Source: Membranipora membranacea
Lineage: Eukaryota; Bryozoa; Gymnolaemata; Cheilostomatida; Membraniporidae
Length of the DNA: 64,000 nucleotides
Direction of reading: 5' to 3'
Assembly (NCBI GenBank): GCA_914767715.1
Contig: OU612069.1
Coordinates: 12,583,387 to 12,647,386, forward strand
A program made the position numbers and the translations under genes. Every line of letters starts with the position of its first letter. Positions within the stretch are counted from its first letter, which is position 1. The notes under the pieces were generated by a model, which saw nothing but the letters and a program-made list of their open reading frames with translations, ran no database searches and was not told where the DNA came from. Of this stretch, positions 12,058 to 24,700 are shown one piece after another.

Positions 12058-13203
12058 GCTTCGAATCAAACAGAGCCACCTGCTAGACTGACTGTTATAG
12101 AGATGAAGAAACCTTATTGACCATGGGAGCACTTGTTAATCAATAGCCGTTATGGACAAGCTTTCAATTTGTGAACCTAAGCTAATTTGAGTTAAAATCC
12201 ATTGTTTCTAATTAGTATATAGCATTGGTTCTGAGATAATGAGTGGAACAAGCAGCAGGGTTCTGGTATTTATTCACAAAGTTATATTGTTACTCTTACT
12301 TGATTCTGGAAGATCAGTAAGCGCTGGTGGAGTGACGATCTGTCTGAACAACTTTTCTATAACAAACAAAATAAATGGATGGACTTTTAATTGAAATGTT
12401 GAAATACAGTCAGGCTCCAAATCAATCAGAGTCACCCGTCTGACAAAGGGGGGGGGAGAGGGTCTGGGGGGCTCAGACTACCGCTAGACCAGCTATCGTA
12501 TTTTTCCAAACAAAATAAACCTGATTGGCAGTCAGAAAGTAATCCATCATCACCATGGCTGTGGGCACACAATTATTTGTGAAACTAGGCTAATATGATT
12601 TAAAGATCTTTTGTTTCATAAAGGTATTTAGCATAGGTTCAGAAATAATATGGGGAACAAACAAAGATCTGTACATACATGTATCCATAATGTATTTATA
12701 CCACGGAATGTAACGGGATGTTAACAGTCCAGCATTCGCTGAACTTATTTATTAACACTAAGCAAAAGTAAGGTAATTCTATTTTAGCAGATGCATGGAT
12801 GCTGTCTTACGCTGGTTTGATTTTATGGAATATGTGAACGCCACAAATCAACAAAACGTGAGATCATCAGGCTGCAGCTTTTGAGATTTGGGGGCTACTG
12901 GCACATTCTTTGTCCAGGACTGTTTTGTTGATCTCAGGGGCTGGAGGGCGGCATTGGGTTAGTTATTTCTGGTTAGCAGTAGAATAATGACACAGGTATT
13001 TACTAAATTCTAAGATTTATTGGATGTACAACACAGATAGCGCTTGATTTTGCAACGAATCCCCCGCCCCCAGAGTTTTTCATGCAGATAAAAATATAAA
13101 TGGACACCCAACTTGGAATGCGCTTGACATGGAGTCCCAAAAATCACCCCTCTACTATTTTATAAAATGATATGTAAACAAATTTGTGGCATGGTACACT
13201 TAC

Positions 13204-13301
13204 CTGAAAATGGGAAATCGATTTGACTTGGTGTCAAGTGCAGCTTATTTTTTAGCTTCTTAGCAGTTTGATTACACCACCAAATATTCTGAACAGCTTT
13301 T
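13204..13301 (-). other. Exon-like block of array unit (acceptor lost)
   Basis: On the minus strand this matches the recurrent exon-like block of the arms and ends in a good donor (CAG|GTAAGT). The acceptor dinucleotide reads TG instead of AG, so it could not be spliced in as a normal exon. The frame carries stops. Confidence 0.5.
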
Positions 13302-14694
13302 CAAAAATGGGTGGCAGAGATGTAGCTGGCTGGACATTGGATTAACTTGTTGCATAGAAAATATGAACAATAATTTAGTTCAGGCTTTGAATCAAACAAA
13401 GTCACCAGCTAGAATTGCTATTGCAATTGTTTCAAACCAAAGAAATCTGATTATTAAAACAGTTGAAAACCCGTAATGGACCAGCATTCAATTTGTAAAA
13501 CTAGGCTAATCAGAATTAAGATCTATCATTTCATAAAAGTATTTAGCATAGGTTCTTCACTTGTTAGGGGAACAAACAAATGATAAATGTTTTTATGCTA
13601 GCAATAGGAACCCCTGGAAGTGTTTTAGCCGTCGTTCAAACATTTCAAAACCTTCACAGTTCAAAATTCCTAGAAATCCTAGATAAACCCGCATGGAGCA
13701 AAATTGGGTCAGAAAACTCCACTCTAGATTTGATGTAATTATCTCAGACTTAGTATCTTCTGGGATATTTAGTCAGGAAATATTTTGTTGTCATTGAGAG
13801 GCTCTGACATTATTTGGGGAACACAGAAGGCAGTGAAACTACTGTCAATGTTATTACATCAGAGAAAAAGAACTGGGAATAAAACAGCCAGGGTAGTATA
13901 AAGGAAGCACAGCTGGTATTCCGGTCCGCTCTATCAAAGGTACAGACATATGCCAGTTTTTCATATAACCTCATCACCTGCTCAACTAAATCTCTAGATA
14001 AACCAGCGCGTAGCAACAATGAGTTGAAAAATCAAAAACTCTATAGCGGTCCATAGATGGATGTCGTCCTTGTTTTTTGCACCTGTCTGCTAATAGTGAT
14101 GTCCTCTAATCCCCCAACTATAGCTGTAATTTAGGATGACAACTCAAAGCCATATTAACATCGACATGAGGGATTTCATTGGTTTGATTAGGTTACAGTT
14201 CGATGTTTTCTAGATGGCTTTTCTAGAATGGCTGACAGAGATAAAGTTGGCTGGACGCTGAATTAACTTGTTGCGTAACAAATATGAGCGACAATTTTGT
14301 TCAGGCTTTGAATCTGAATCACTGCTAGACTTGCTATTGTGATTGTCATAAATAAACCAATAAAACCAATAAAACATTTGAAAATTGTGAAACTAGGCTA
14401 ACCAGAGTTAAAATCTTTTTTTTTTTAAAAGTATTTAGCATAGGTTCTGAAATTGTTAGGGGAACAAACAAAGAAATGTACATATTCTTGCTGTTTTAAT
14501 GCCAGATATAAACATGGAACTGTTTTAGCTGTCTTTCAAGCTTTTTAACTCATTCACAGAACTAAAGGCCTAGATAAACTTGCATGGAGTAAATTTGGGT
14601 CTAAAAATTCTGTTACTCTAGATTGGAGGCGATTATAAAACACCTGACTTCAGCGTAATATGAGATCCCCTTAATATTTTGTTGCTATTGGAAC

Positions 14695-14715
14695 GGGGGG
14701 GGGGGGGGGGGGGGG
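14695..14715. repeat. 21-nt poly-G tract
   Basis: An uninterrupted run of G. The mirrored position in the right arm holds a shorter C run near 56,474, so the tract predates the arm duplication and has changed length since. Confidence 0.9.
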
Positions 14716-15216
14716 CACCAGGTTAAGTTATTGGTAATTATTGAAATTATTTTGATTCAATCGCCATCATACCATAATGATAAGGTAAGTACAATAGAAA
14801 TGCTGCCGCCACACGCTAGTATAGGGATGATAGAGTCGGAGATTTTCATACCCAAGAGTCGATCAGGTTTGATCTTAATCTACATTTCGATCTACATTTT
14901 AATCTACACCTCTCCTGGCGAGGGGGGGGGGCGTCAGGAAAAGGGGTGCAGACAAGTAACATAATAGAGCAGGTAAAATTAATAGGCTAGAGATTAATCA
15001 AACTTATTAGACCAGCACGGTCATGAAGATACTTGAGAGTATAATTAAAAATCCAAGTATAGTTGGATAAACAAGTCGGAAAGTGCTTGATGCTGCAGCA
15101 AAACCTGCCAATCCCCCCCCCCCTCCCCCTATAACCTCTCTCAAACGGTAATTTCAGGCCTATATTCATTTTTTTTTTTTAAAAGTTATATGCAAAAAAA
15201 GTTGTGGTAAGCATAC

Positions 15217-15323
15217 CTGATACTGGGCGGATCGGTAAAGTCTGTTATGATGTGGTGTGAAGTGCCGTCTGTTATGAGATCTTCACAGTTTGGTTGTACC
15301 ACCAATTATTCAGAACAGCTTTT
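15217..15323 (-). other. Exon-like block of array unit
   Basis: On the minus strand an acceptor (GTAGTAG) precedes a 107-nt block ending CAG|GTATGC. It is the left-arm relative of 55,837-55,931 in the right arm. All three frames contain stops, so if it is an exon it is non-coding. Confidence 0.55.
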
Positions 15324-15755
15324 CTACTACAACGGCAACAGAAATGTAACAAACATGATTCTTAAATTGAGTCATTGAATCTCACCGCTAGACAAGCTAT
15401 TGTAACTTTTTATACAAAAGAAGCCTGACCGACTACCAAAACATTTTATAATCAACATCGCAATTAACCAGCTTTTGATTTGAGAAACCAAGCTAATCTG
15501 AGTTAACATCCATTGTTACTCACATGTATTTAGCGGAGGTTCTGACATTGAAAGGTGTACAAAGAAGGCTATGAATTTACTGTCAATGTTTTTGTACCAG
15601 AGAAAGGAAACTCGGACTCTAACAGAGAATGGTAGTACAAGGGCAGCATTGCTGGCGTTTCGGTAGCTCTATCAAAGGTGCTGACTTGCGCTAGATTTTT
15701 TAATTTTCATATAACCTCATCATTCACCTGCACGACTAAATCTCTCGATAAACCC

Positions 15756-15870
15756 TAGATCAAGTTACATCCGATTGCCTGCATGCGAGTTGCTACCTTC
15801 CACTGGCCACGACGTGACCAGTGGATAGGAAGGAACTGCAAATGCAGGCAAATGGACCGAACTTGTTCTA
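15756..15870. mobile_element. MITE, TAGATCAAG family, perfect 9-bp target duplication
   Basis: The ends are TAGATCAAG and CTTGTTCTA, inverted. The flanks carry an exact 9-bp direct repeat GATAAACCC at 15,747-15,755 and 15,871-15,879. The interior is partly self-complementary (CCACTGGCCACG against CGTGACCAGTGG). A 9-bp duplication is typical of Mutator-like elements; the assignment is inferred from that alone. Confidence 0.8.
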
Positions 15871-17619
15871 GATAAACCCAGGCGTTGAGCAACAGTAGGT
15901 CAATAAATAAGAAACCCCATAGCGATCCATCAGTTCTTGAAGATTCACAGTTTTGTAGTAAGAAACACTGATTGAGAATGATATCACAGTAAGATGCCAA
16001 GAAGTTATGAGTGAAGGGAACAGCCATACTAACTAGTGTGTATGTTTTACTGTGGTTGTTAACTAAACATGAACTCACAAGGCTGCAGCTTTTTAAATCT
16101 GGCACAGATCCTAAGTCAGCAATATCTTAGCTTATCTTATCTATAGCTGTCGTGAAGAGGATGGAGGGGTATCGGATGGTAAATTACTGGTATTGTAGGT
16201 TAGTAGAACTGGTGGTTACGCTTCTCCTGCAGGGATTAATAAATCTTACAATTAATTGAATACACAACTTTGAAATAAATGACCTAGAGGTGAAGCCTCT
16301 CATCAACAGGTTCTGACAAGCGTCTCAAATTTTTTTTGAATTTACCTGTTAATAATAAAGCTGTGGTACAATTATCTGATACTGGTGGATCGGTTAGCTA
16401 GCTCTCGTGTGACGTGGAGTGGAGATCTGTCAGAATGGCTTATCTATAAAATAAGCAACGGAAATGTTACTGGGTGGTCGTTTTAATTTTGTTGTTTCGT
16501 CAGAATGATTCTTGAATGAAGGCTTTAAAGCTAACGGAATCACTGCTAGACTTGCTATTGTATTTTTCACAGACAAATAAACCTGATTAATTATCAAAAC
16601 AGTTAACTATCAGAACCGTTATGGACCAGCTTTCAAATACTTAAACCTAGCTATTTTGAATTGAAATCCTGCGTTTTGATATCCGTTATTAGCATAGTTC
16701 CGACAGTACAAGGGGAACAAAATTTGCTATATACTTATTCTCGCTGAAAGTTACTTGAACTTAGCTGCCCAGCGTAATACTAGGGCAGCATTAACGAATT
16801 ATAGTTTACTGACGAGTGATGTATTTTAAAGTGTTCATATTATGGCAGCAGCTTCATCGAAGCCGCTGATTGTACTTGCTTCCTATTGCATATAACATTG
16901 AACCCCTGGATGCGATTTAGCTGACTTCCAAGCTTGCTCGCTATGTCAACTCCCCAGCAGAACCAAACATCTAGATAAACACGCATGGAGAAGAATGAGG
17001 ACAAAAAATCGATACTCTTGATTAGAGTTGATTTAGACACAACTGACATTAGCATAGAAAGAGATCTCTAGACTGCAAAATTTTTGATTTAATATCTACT
17101 GGCACAGCCCTAGCCAAGGAATATTTTGTTGCAGTCGGGAGGGGGGGGGGTGTAAGGGAGCAGGTAATTTAAATTCGCCTGATTATTGACATTCAGTATT
17201 GTTATTTAACATCACTGTGCTTAAAAAACTAATAAAAATCTAGCGTGAGCCAGAGCAATATCGATCACCTCTATTGTCTATAAATAACTCAAGAACACTT
17301 TATACAGGGGGGGGGGGGGTGAGGCATGTGCCAGGTGGGGGGTATGGGCAAGAGTCTGGAGGCTTTAAACTCAGATGCAGTGTGACCGACTGTGAAGTGA
17401 CGTTATTATATAAATAATCCAGGCTCGTGTTTATTACTGTTGTATCTAACCTAATATATGTATGGAACTTTGACAGTAGCGCCCAGGACAGAAGGGTTGC
17501 ATTCACAGTGTTTTATTCCACATCATGCAAGTTTGACTTGGTGCGCTGCACTTGCCTTTGTGCATTAAAATGGAAAGCCTCAGAATAGAGCTATGCCGAT
17601 GCCTTCACCTCACAGTTGA

Positions 17620-17875
17620 AAATTAGCTTTGCACAATACAATATGTACGTTGGGGACGCCCCTAATGTGCCAGTTATATTTAGTTTGAAAGCAATTGTAG
17701 CTACCATTGAATTCCGTGGTAGCTACTTCTAATTCAGTGGTAGCTACTAATTCGGATAACAACTTCAAGACAAATTCGCGCCATGGTGGATAGAGGCGGG
17801 GGGGGGGGGGGCGAGGCGTAGAACACTCTAGATTAAAGTTTGATTCGGTGACAGTGAATAAGTTATTATGTAAAT
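17620..17875. other. Left-arm-only insertion
   Basis: The mirrored right-arm sequence runs directly from the block at 53,205-53,220 to the block at about 53,230 without these roughly 250 bp. The insert includes a G13 run and a repeated TAGCTACT motif. I do not recognise the element. Confidence 0.5.
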
Positions 17876-18114
17876 ATCGCATATGATTGGACAGAGAGGG
17901 AAGGTGACTTAGATAGGCTTGTGATCAAATGGATGTATAAGTACCAGATTGGTCATTTAACCTACATGGTATATACCTCGCCCCCTTCGAATCACCATCC
18001 CCAATCCTCCACCACCCTCACAACCTTTATACCCTCTCCTGGACAGTTTCTGACATACATTTCATGGTTTTTAAAACGAAGGTATGATGTACAGTGAGAC
18101 GCGGGATTACTTAC

Positions 18115-18223
18115 CTCAGTTTACTGGAAAAAAGACTAAATATGCTACGACACGGAGGGAGTGCTGTCTGTTCAGGGCTTCTCTACTGTTTGATTATACC
18201 ACCGTGTGTCCAGAACCGCTTTT
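18115..18223 (-). other. Exon-like block of array unit, 109 nt
   Basis: The minus strand has a TTTTAG acceptor, a 109-nt body and a GAG|GTAAGT donor. The mirrored block at 52,879-52,987 has exactly the same length and both splice sites. Internal stops in all frames argue for a non-coding exon, or for conserved spacing left over from one. Confidence 0.6.
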
Positions 18224-19234
18224 CTAAAATGTGCGACAGAAATATAATATATCACAGGACATTGAATTATTTTGTTATGTAAAATATGTGAGCTTGTCGT
18301 GAATTCAGAGTCAGCCGCGAGACTTGCTATTGTAATAGTTTTAACCAAATAAAATATGATTGACTATGAAGGCGCTTATAATAAAAACCTTAAATGACCA
18401 GCATTCAATTTACAACCTTAGCTAATCTCAGTTACAATCTTTTGTTTCCTATTATTATTTAGCCTAGATTCTGACATCATAAGGGGAACAAACAAGGCTA
18501 TAAATTTATTCCCAATGTATTTATCCCAGGTAAAGAAACATAGTGTAGCAAGAGGCCGTTGGATTTATTCCATTGAGACCTAGCGAAATAATGTGTCTCC
18601 ATTCTAGTAGCTCTACTGAAGGTGCTGACTCAGGTTTTATATTTCTATGGGGAGCATCAATCATGAAATAAACATAGTGGAAGGCCCGATAAAGACGGCC
18701 GCTCCGGACAACGGCAGTGTGTACAGAGGAGTTGAGACTTAGAGAAAAATTCAAATTCAAAGATGTCTCTTGCTTTCCTTGGTGGCAGCCAACAATGGGG
18801 AAAATTGGTAACTCGTTGTCCATACAAAAACAGAATTCTCTAAGACCTCACAACAAAAGTTCTTTGACGCAGTTCCTATGTCTATCGGGTACCAGTAAAC
18901 TAAACAATTGCAAAACAGAAATATGTGAAGCAAAATCTGCAGCTTCCAACTTTAACTTGAAACATAACACTTTCTTGGACAGCAAAGCAAGAACAAAAGG
19001 ACATCGCTGGCCATTGATTGGGTGATTATTTTAAGCTGACATGACCAATCGTTACACTGACATATACTGCTCCGCACAAATAATTAGAATGCTAATACAA
19101 TGTCGTTATTCTGCACAGAATCAAGTGGCAATGATGAGAATGACTGATTAACCAATGCCATAATTAGATACAAAGAACCAAGAAGAATCAACAAGAACTT
19201 TTAGCAATAACTACTTACACACTAACTTGTGTTG

Positions 19235-19345
19235 TGGGAGATATATACACCCGAGGGTGCTGGGGGCTGGGACGTTCAATAAGGAATGCAACCCACGAAT
19301 ACTGCGGTACCAATCGCCTGACCGTGAATAGCAATGGCTCATTAG
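19235..19345 (-). mobile_element. Degraded SINE head, family C
   Basis: Shares the ACCCGAGGGTGCTGGG block and tRNA-like body with 20,690-20,850. It is mirrored at 51,560-51,660, so it was present before the arms were duplicated. Confidence 0.5.
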
Positions 19346-19534
19346 TGGTATCAATTGTGGGCGGAAACAATAGGACCAAAAAAGTATGACAGAGTGCTCG
19401 CTTCGTCAGATAAGAGGACCATAATATCTGAATATTGTTGGATAAGGTTGCATTATATTGGGTTGACATGAGAAATGATAGTACATAAGATCATTAGGAA
19501 ATGATAAATTAAGAAGATCAAAGGATAATTACAG

Positions 19535-19772
19535 TAGGAGTAGGAGGTCTCTCAGTTGGTAAGAGCGCCTGCCCTATAATGCGCAAGAGTTGGAGGTATC
19601 GGGTTCGAATCCCGCTGCAGTTTACTGACTACTGAGCGCAATTGACGCCCCAGGTGTGCTCCGACCTGCCTGCAAACTAAGATCAAATCGGCGCCGAATA
19701 TGGCGGCCGCGCCTTTAAGGCACTGTATTTCTCAGTCTTCGGACAGAGACAGACTTGTGATTTTAACCCCCA
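19535..19772 (+). mobile_element. tRNA-derived SINE, family A
   Basis: A tRNA-like head (A-box region CTCAGTTGGTAAGAGCGCC, B-box GGGTTCGAATCCC) is followed by a body containing CTCCGACCTGCCTGCAAACT. Extra bases between the boxes and an unpaired acceptor rule out a working tRNA. Its mirror copy is at 51,133-51,366. Confidence 0.88.
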
Positions 19773-19900
19773 TTACTCTTTTCGCAGTGACTAGCTGGTT
19801 TAACACAATCCAATCTATCTAATGATCCTGCTGCCGACATAACCATCACACATTTCTATGCTCTATAATAAAGCATAAGGTAAGATACTCTACTGCTTAC

Positions 19901-19972
19901 CTGGATATTTTAGATGGTGAAAAGAAGTGAAGTGTGAGTTATGAAGATATCTAGAACCTCTCTGCTAATCCA
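19901..19972 (-). other. Exon-like block of array unit, 72 nt
   Basis: The minus strand has a TCGCAG acceptor, 72 nt and a CCAG|GTAAGC donor. The right-arm mirror at 50,919-50,990 is also 72 nt with both splice sites kept. Another donor-like CTCAG|GTAAGC lies just upstream (about 20,004 here and 50,889 on the right). Confidence 0.58.
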
Positions 19973-20689
19973 CTGCGACGAAATATTCAGAACAAGCTTA
20001 CCTGAGATGTTTAAAATGAATGGCTCGTTCTTAGATTAAGTTATTGAATAACAAGTGACCAGTTTTTGGGTGCAAGCTTTGACGCATGCAGTAACAAACC
20101 TGCTAGCGCTGCCTATTGAAGATTTTTTTATTTAGTTAACTTCTGATTAATTCTCAAAACAATCGATAATCAGAAGCATAATGGAACAGCATTCAGTTTC
20201 AAAAACTAAATAAATGTAAAGCCTAAATTAATATATTGAACCCTGATTTTGTTCCTTGTTAAAATAGCTGAGCACAGGTGTGACATTATTAGGAGAACTG
20301 ATAATGTTTTGCACTCAAATCTCAATCTGTTTTGAGGACCAGTGGTTGTAACTGTAAGCATAACAAAAAATGACAAGTTTTGTGTAGTGCCCCAGTGGCT
20401 AAACTTAGATCAGCGTGATTGAAATAAAATTCAACTGATAGCATTGATATACACCTGTCTTTAGCTACTGGTTATGTGAAAATCAGTAACATTGCAAATA
20501 TTTAAGGCTCTTATTAACAACAGTAACAATACTAGCAGGTAAATAATTTGGTGTAAATACATTGGTCTTATCACAATAAAATTTGTACCATTTATTAGCA
20601 ATATAAATTATGTCTCCTTAATGAAGCGATTTAATAGAGTTGACAATTGTTGCATCAAGCCTGACAAACACAATCTGCCAATGCTGTGC

Positions 20690-20850
20690 AATGCCCTGTA
20701 GAGGTATAAACCTGAGGGTGCTGGGGATGGTGTAATCAGCCCTGAAAGCTTCCTTAATAGGATTCAAACCCACAACTCCTGCAGCATCAATCGCCTGGTA
20801 ATGAATATCGAGCGCTCACCGATTGCGCCATCTCACCATCACCATATAAT
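20690..20850 (-). mobile_element. tRNA-derived SINE, family C
   Basis: Minus-strand A-box ATGGCGCAATCGGTGAGCGC and a B-box-like GGGTTTGAATCC lie at tRNA spacing. The segment about 20,470-20,870 has no counterpart in the right arm, so this copy arrived after duplication or was lost from the right. Confidence 0.65.
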
Positions 20851-20914
20851 TACACTTGATCTGAGATTTTAATTTGGCTGGCTGGGTAGTTAGTCATCCC
20901 CATCATGTCAAAAG

Positions 20915-21110
20915 AGGGCACAACTCCCACATTTTCGAGAGGCACGGGCGCATAGTTCTTTACTGCAACTTGTACACGCGTTGAATAAATTGGTTCTCTT
21001 TTTAAACAAGTGAACAGAAATGACAATCGGTGCCGGGAATTTGAACCTCACAGATCACCAATATGTTTACGTTAGTCGACTCATGACTGCTTGTGACTCT
21101 TAAATTCAGA
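20915..21110 (-). mobile_element. tRNA-derived SINE, family B
   Basis: Shares a body with 50,165-50,385 in mirrored position: the GTTTAAAAAGAG block, GTGTACAAGTTG, and the terminal GAGTTGTGCCCTCTTTTGAC. The head retains a B-box-like GAGGTTCAAATTCCC. The pair predates the inverted duplication. Confidence 0.72.
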
Positions 21111-21707
21111 TTCATATCAAATTAATTTTGTATTCTAATTTTAAAGCGTCGGAGTTGCCATTCCACATCTATAAAGTACGTGACCTAACGTTTATTTAGT
21201 GTTTTATTTGGCTCCAATAGTACATTCCGACCTTTAAAAAAAATACATAGTTTACAAAGGTAAATGTGAGAATTCACTATTTGACATAACAGACAGTATT
21301 CACACCACCAACCTCATGAACCACAATGGTAACTATATGAAACCATTGAGGCACAAATAATAGACAATTTCTACACCAAACCACAGCTATGAATATGAAG
21401 TTTTTCTTATAAAATTCATGTAAATTTACAAAATGTAATGCACAGGTAAATGATGGCTATTTCCATGAAGACGAAAATAATTCCTCAAAGACTGGACCAT
21501 CTACACTTTTATCGGCTAGTCCCATGTACAGTTAGAGCCTGGACATACTGATGTTTAGCTCTTTACTAAAATTCAAAGGTAAGACTGTCCCTTGCTCAAT
21601 GAGCGATGGGAAATGCTTATGCTTTAATCACTGCCTAGTTTAAGAAATGCAGTAACATATTGATACATTTCCCTGATTAGACAATATCCTTGACCCTTCA
21701 CTGGATT

Positions 21708-21713
21708 TTTATT
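21708..21713 (-). promoter_or_regulatory. Poly(A) signal of SLX4
   Basis: AATAAA on the minus strand, about 24 nt beyond the SLX4 stop codon. The equivalent position after the duplicated exon in the right arm (49,181-49,186) reads AATAAC. Confidence 0.7.
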
Positions 21714-21737
21714 GAGGGTTTGAGAGTTGAACAGTAT

Positions 21738-24700
21738 CTACTGTTTCTTGGGTTGTGACACAGCTTTACTCTTCTGAGCAGGTTTCTTACATCTTCTGGA
21801 CTGATCCTGTTTATTCTGCACTGGTATACACTACAATATAAACATAAGTTGTCTTCATTAGAGGGTCTGATTCAGGAAGGAACTTTGTGTTAGTACGCAA
21901 AAATATGCGTTCAACTTTATTTTACATCTTATTCTCTATTTACAAAGTTTTCCCCTATGACCATAAAACTCTCCAACAGAATATAGGCAATAATGGTTCA
22001 TGATGATTCTGTATTATTGGTGCAAAATTTAAGCCCTCCCACATGCATATGCAGTAAGACACAGCATTCAATATGGGTGGTCTTAATGGCTATATGGAGC
22101 TAACCAATCAAAACAACAGAGCACTAAGGCTTTCTGCAGCATTTTTGTGGTAGCCTAGCACACAAGGTGCCAATGCTTGCCACCATGGAGTTTTGTTCAC
22201 TTAACCATAGTTAGGCTTCATACAAAACATCAATACTTGTGCATCTACTAACCTGTTTAAAGCAGAAAGTTTCCAGCTGTTTTGTAGAACATTTTATTTT
22301 AGCTGATTTGATCAGATCGATTAATTCAGACCTCTGTATCATCTGTAAATAAGTCCAATTATAGTCACAGTTCAAGCGTATATAGGAGACCTCTGCCATA
22401 TCAGGTAACAGGACCATATGCTCTGATCTCTTGATAAAACTGAGAGGATAATGGGGAAAGGAGAAGCTACCATGCTGGAACTGATGGTTCATATTTGAAA
22501 CTTTTACAATCAAAGAAATATATATGAAAAGGTTATTCACGCAATCTGGAATGACAGTTATACACTAGCGCTGGACTATGTAAGCTTCAATAAACAATAT
22601 ACATGTATACTGTGTGGTAATGGTGGGATAAAAAGTGGTACACGACTATGACCATGATTATCATGTTTGCTTTTTGATGCAATCAACGAAATGGTTAGGC
22701 AGGCTCCTGGTGCCGCAAGAGTCATCCTAGTCCAAGTCCAATTGAGGGCATTTTTGATTGTTTGTTCCTGCCCCCAGCACTATCAGGTGATCAAATCCCT
22801 TTCAATGTCAGGCTAATGGTTCCAAAGAAGGATCACAAAAGTTGAGCGAAATTTAACCTGATGGTTTAAATTTTGCTTTTTTTTAGTTGCCTCCCCTGAC
22901 TAAAAGGCTGAAGAAACTTTAAATAAAAGCGAGTCAACATCAATATTCTTTGGCGAGCCAAACTAGTGTTAAAAACAAGAAGATATAACTACCTGATAAG
23001 TGAGCATTCTGTTATAGAGCTCCTTGTGACCTTGAACTAGCTGTCTCAACATCAACTCAAGGTCATCAGGAGTTATCAGTTCACTGGTATCAGTGTCCGA
23101 TTCCGAAGAACTAAAATTTAGAAAATGTAGAATCAAATGATATGCTAACATGCTAGGATTCGGGGTCTCTCACTATGTGAATGGGAAGGTGGATTTATAG
23201 GGTTAGGGGTTGGATTCTGTTTTATCAGTAAGCAAATTTCAGATAAAAATCCCTGTAGATTACCATCTACGTCTTCAATAGATAGAAATTGTGTGATTTG
23301 AAACATTACAAGATACAACACCAACCTGATAATATTTAGTTTCCAGGCAAAAATAATGAAATATAGAGGCTGTTTTTTCTATAATTAAGGGAAAACCAGT
23401 CCACGGGATTCTGATGCCAAAAAAACCAACAAAGTAAAATGTGTCACCTTCACACCTCTTGACAAGACAACCCTAAGATCTAACCAGCTTTGAATTATCA
23501 ATACCATGCCATATGTATGGAGATGGAGTAAAATCCGAATTGACTGCAGTTCAGGTCACTGCGATAGTGTAAGAGCTGCTATGGTTTGAGGGGAATATAG
23601 GCCAATTGGATCGAACAGTCTATTCCATATTAAGATGATTAATAATAGTTACATTCATATGTGATTGGGCGATATTTTTGTTAACATTTCATATAAATTA
23701 TTTTCTACAAAAAAGTTGACAATGGACCTATTCCTTAAACTTTTAAATAAAACCAAAACATGATCTTTTTCGCAACAACTGTAGCACACTAACGTAAACA
23801 GGGCTTCGGAAAATAACCATGGCTAGTCATTCCACTCCGAATACCCATATATAACAGACACAGATACAACATTTATCTTACCTTGTGTCCTCTTCATCAG
23901 GTCCTTGAGTTTGTAGCTCTTCTATATTAGCAGTTGAGATGACATCACTTCTTGTTGACACAATGTCATCTTCATCGCTACTGCTTAGAAGCTCATTGAC
24001 TTCATCCAGTAATCTGTCTATCTCTGTGTCGGCGTGACCTTCTGACCTGAGGACAGCGTGACCTTCTGACCCTCCGGCAGCTTTAGGTTGATCTGATACA
24101 GCAGTACTCTGATAAAGGGAAATATACAGGTAAAGGTATCTTTAGAAACCAAAGGCGTTACAGCGTTGAAGGAGTGAGAAAAAAGTGATTTGATACATGA
24201 TCACTTATGCTTGCTACGATTATTTTTGCAGGAATGACCTTTGATCTGCGGGCTGATGTGAAGAGGTGCATACATAAAAATAATGCCTCAATCTTGAATC
24301 AGTTCTCCCATCAAATGGATTCAATGGATATAAACTGAGCGCACCATGGTCTTTTCAAGTGACATGTCCTGTAGTTTTAAGAATTATCACAGTACAAGTA
24401 TCGTCATTTGATACTGGAAGGATAAGGAAATGTGTATTGAAATTAAAATGTTGAGCAGTCTCTGATTTTTACAGGAACTCATTGCGAAGTTAGCAGTAAT
24501 TCAAAGTTGGCAGCTTACTGTGATTGTGTGAGACATGGGTGTTACTCGAGCCACCCGCCTTGTCTCAGATTGAGCTGATGTAGAACTACTGCCCATCTGT
24601 GTGACACGAGGCACAGATTCCACATTATGTCCTACTTTGCTTGCCCCTTTCTCAGCTGCTGTTTCAGCACCTCTTTTGGCTGAGGAGGCAGACTTGGAAG

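Larger units (their letters stand above)
9196..21960 (-). repeat. Left arm of giant inverted repeat
   Basis: Long stretches pair in inverted order with the right arm. Anchors are 9,234-9,259 with 63,835-63,860; 9,900-10,060 with 63,130-63,290; 10,420-10,830 with 62,340-62,760; 14,720-14,900 with 56,290-56,460; 17,880-18,230 with 52,860-53,220; 19,100-19,470 with 51,440-51,960; 19,770-20,290 with 50,620-51,130; and 21,738-21,950 with 48,930-49,156. By eye identity is about 80-92% in aligned blocks, broken by insertions. The order is collinear throughout, so this is one duplication event. The inner end falls in the last intron of SLX4. Read on the minus strand, the arm continues in the direction of SLX4 transcription. 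Confidence 0.92.

Noticed and set aside
11812-12132. 106-codon minus-strand frame
   Set aside because: About half of it is the perfect palindrome translated through both arms; no independent coding signal.
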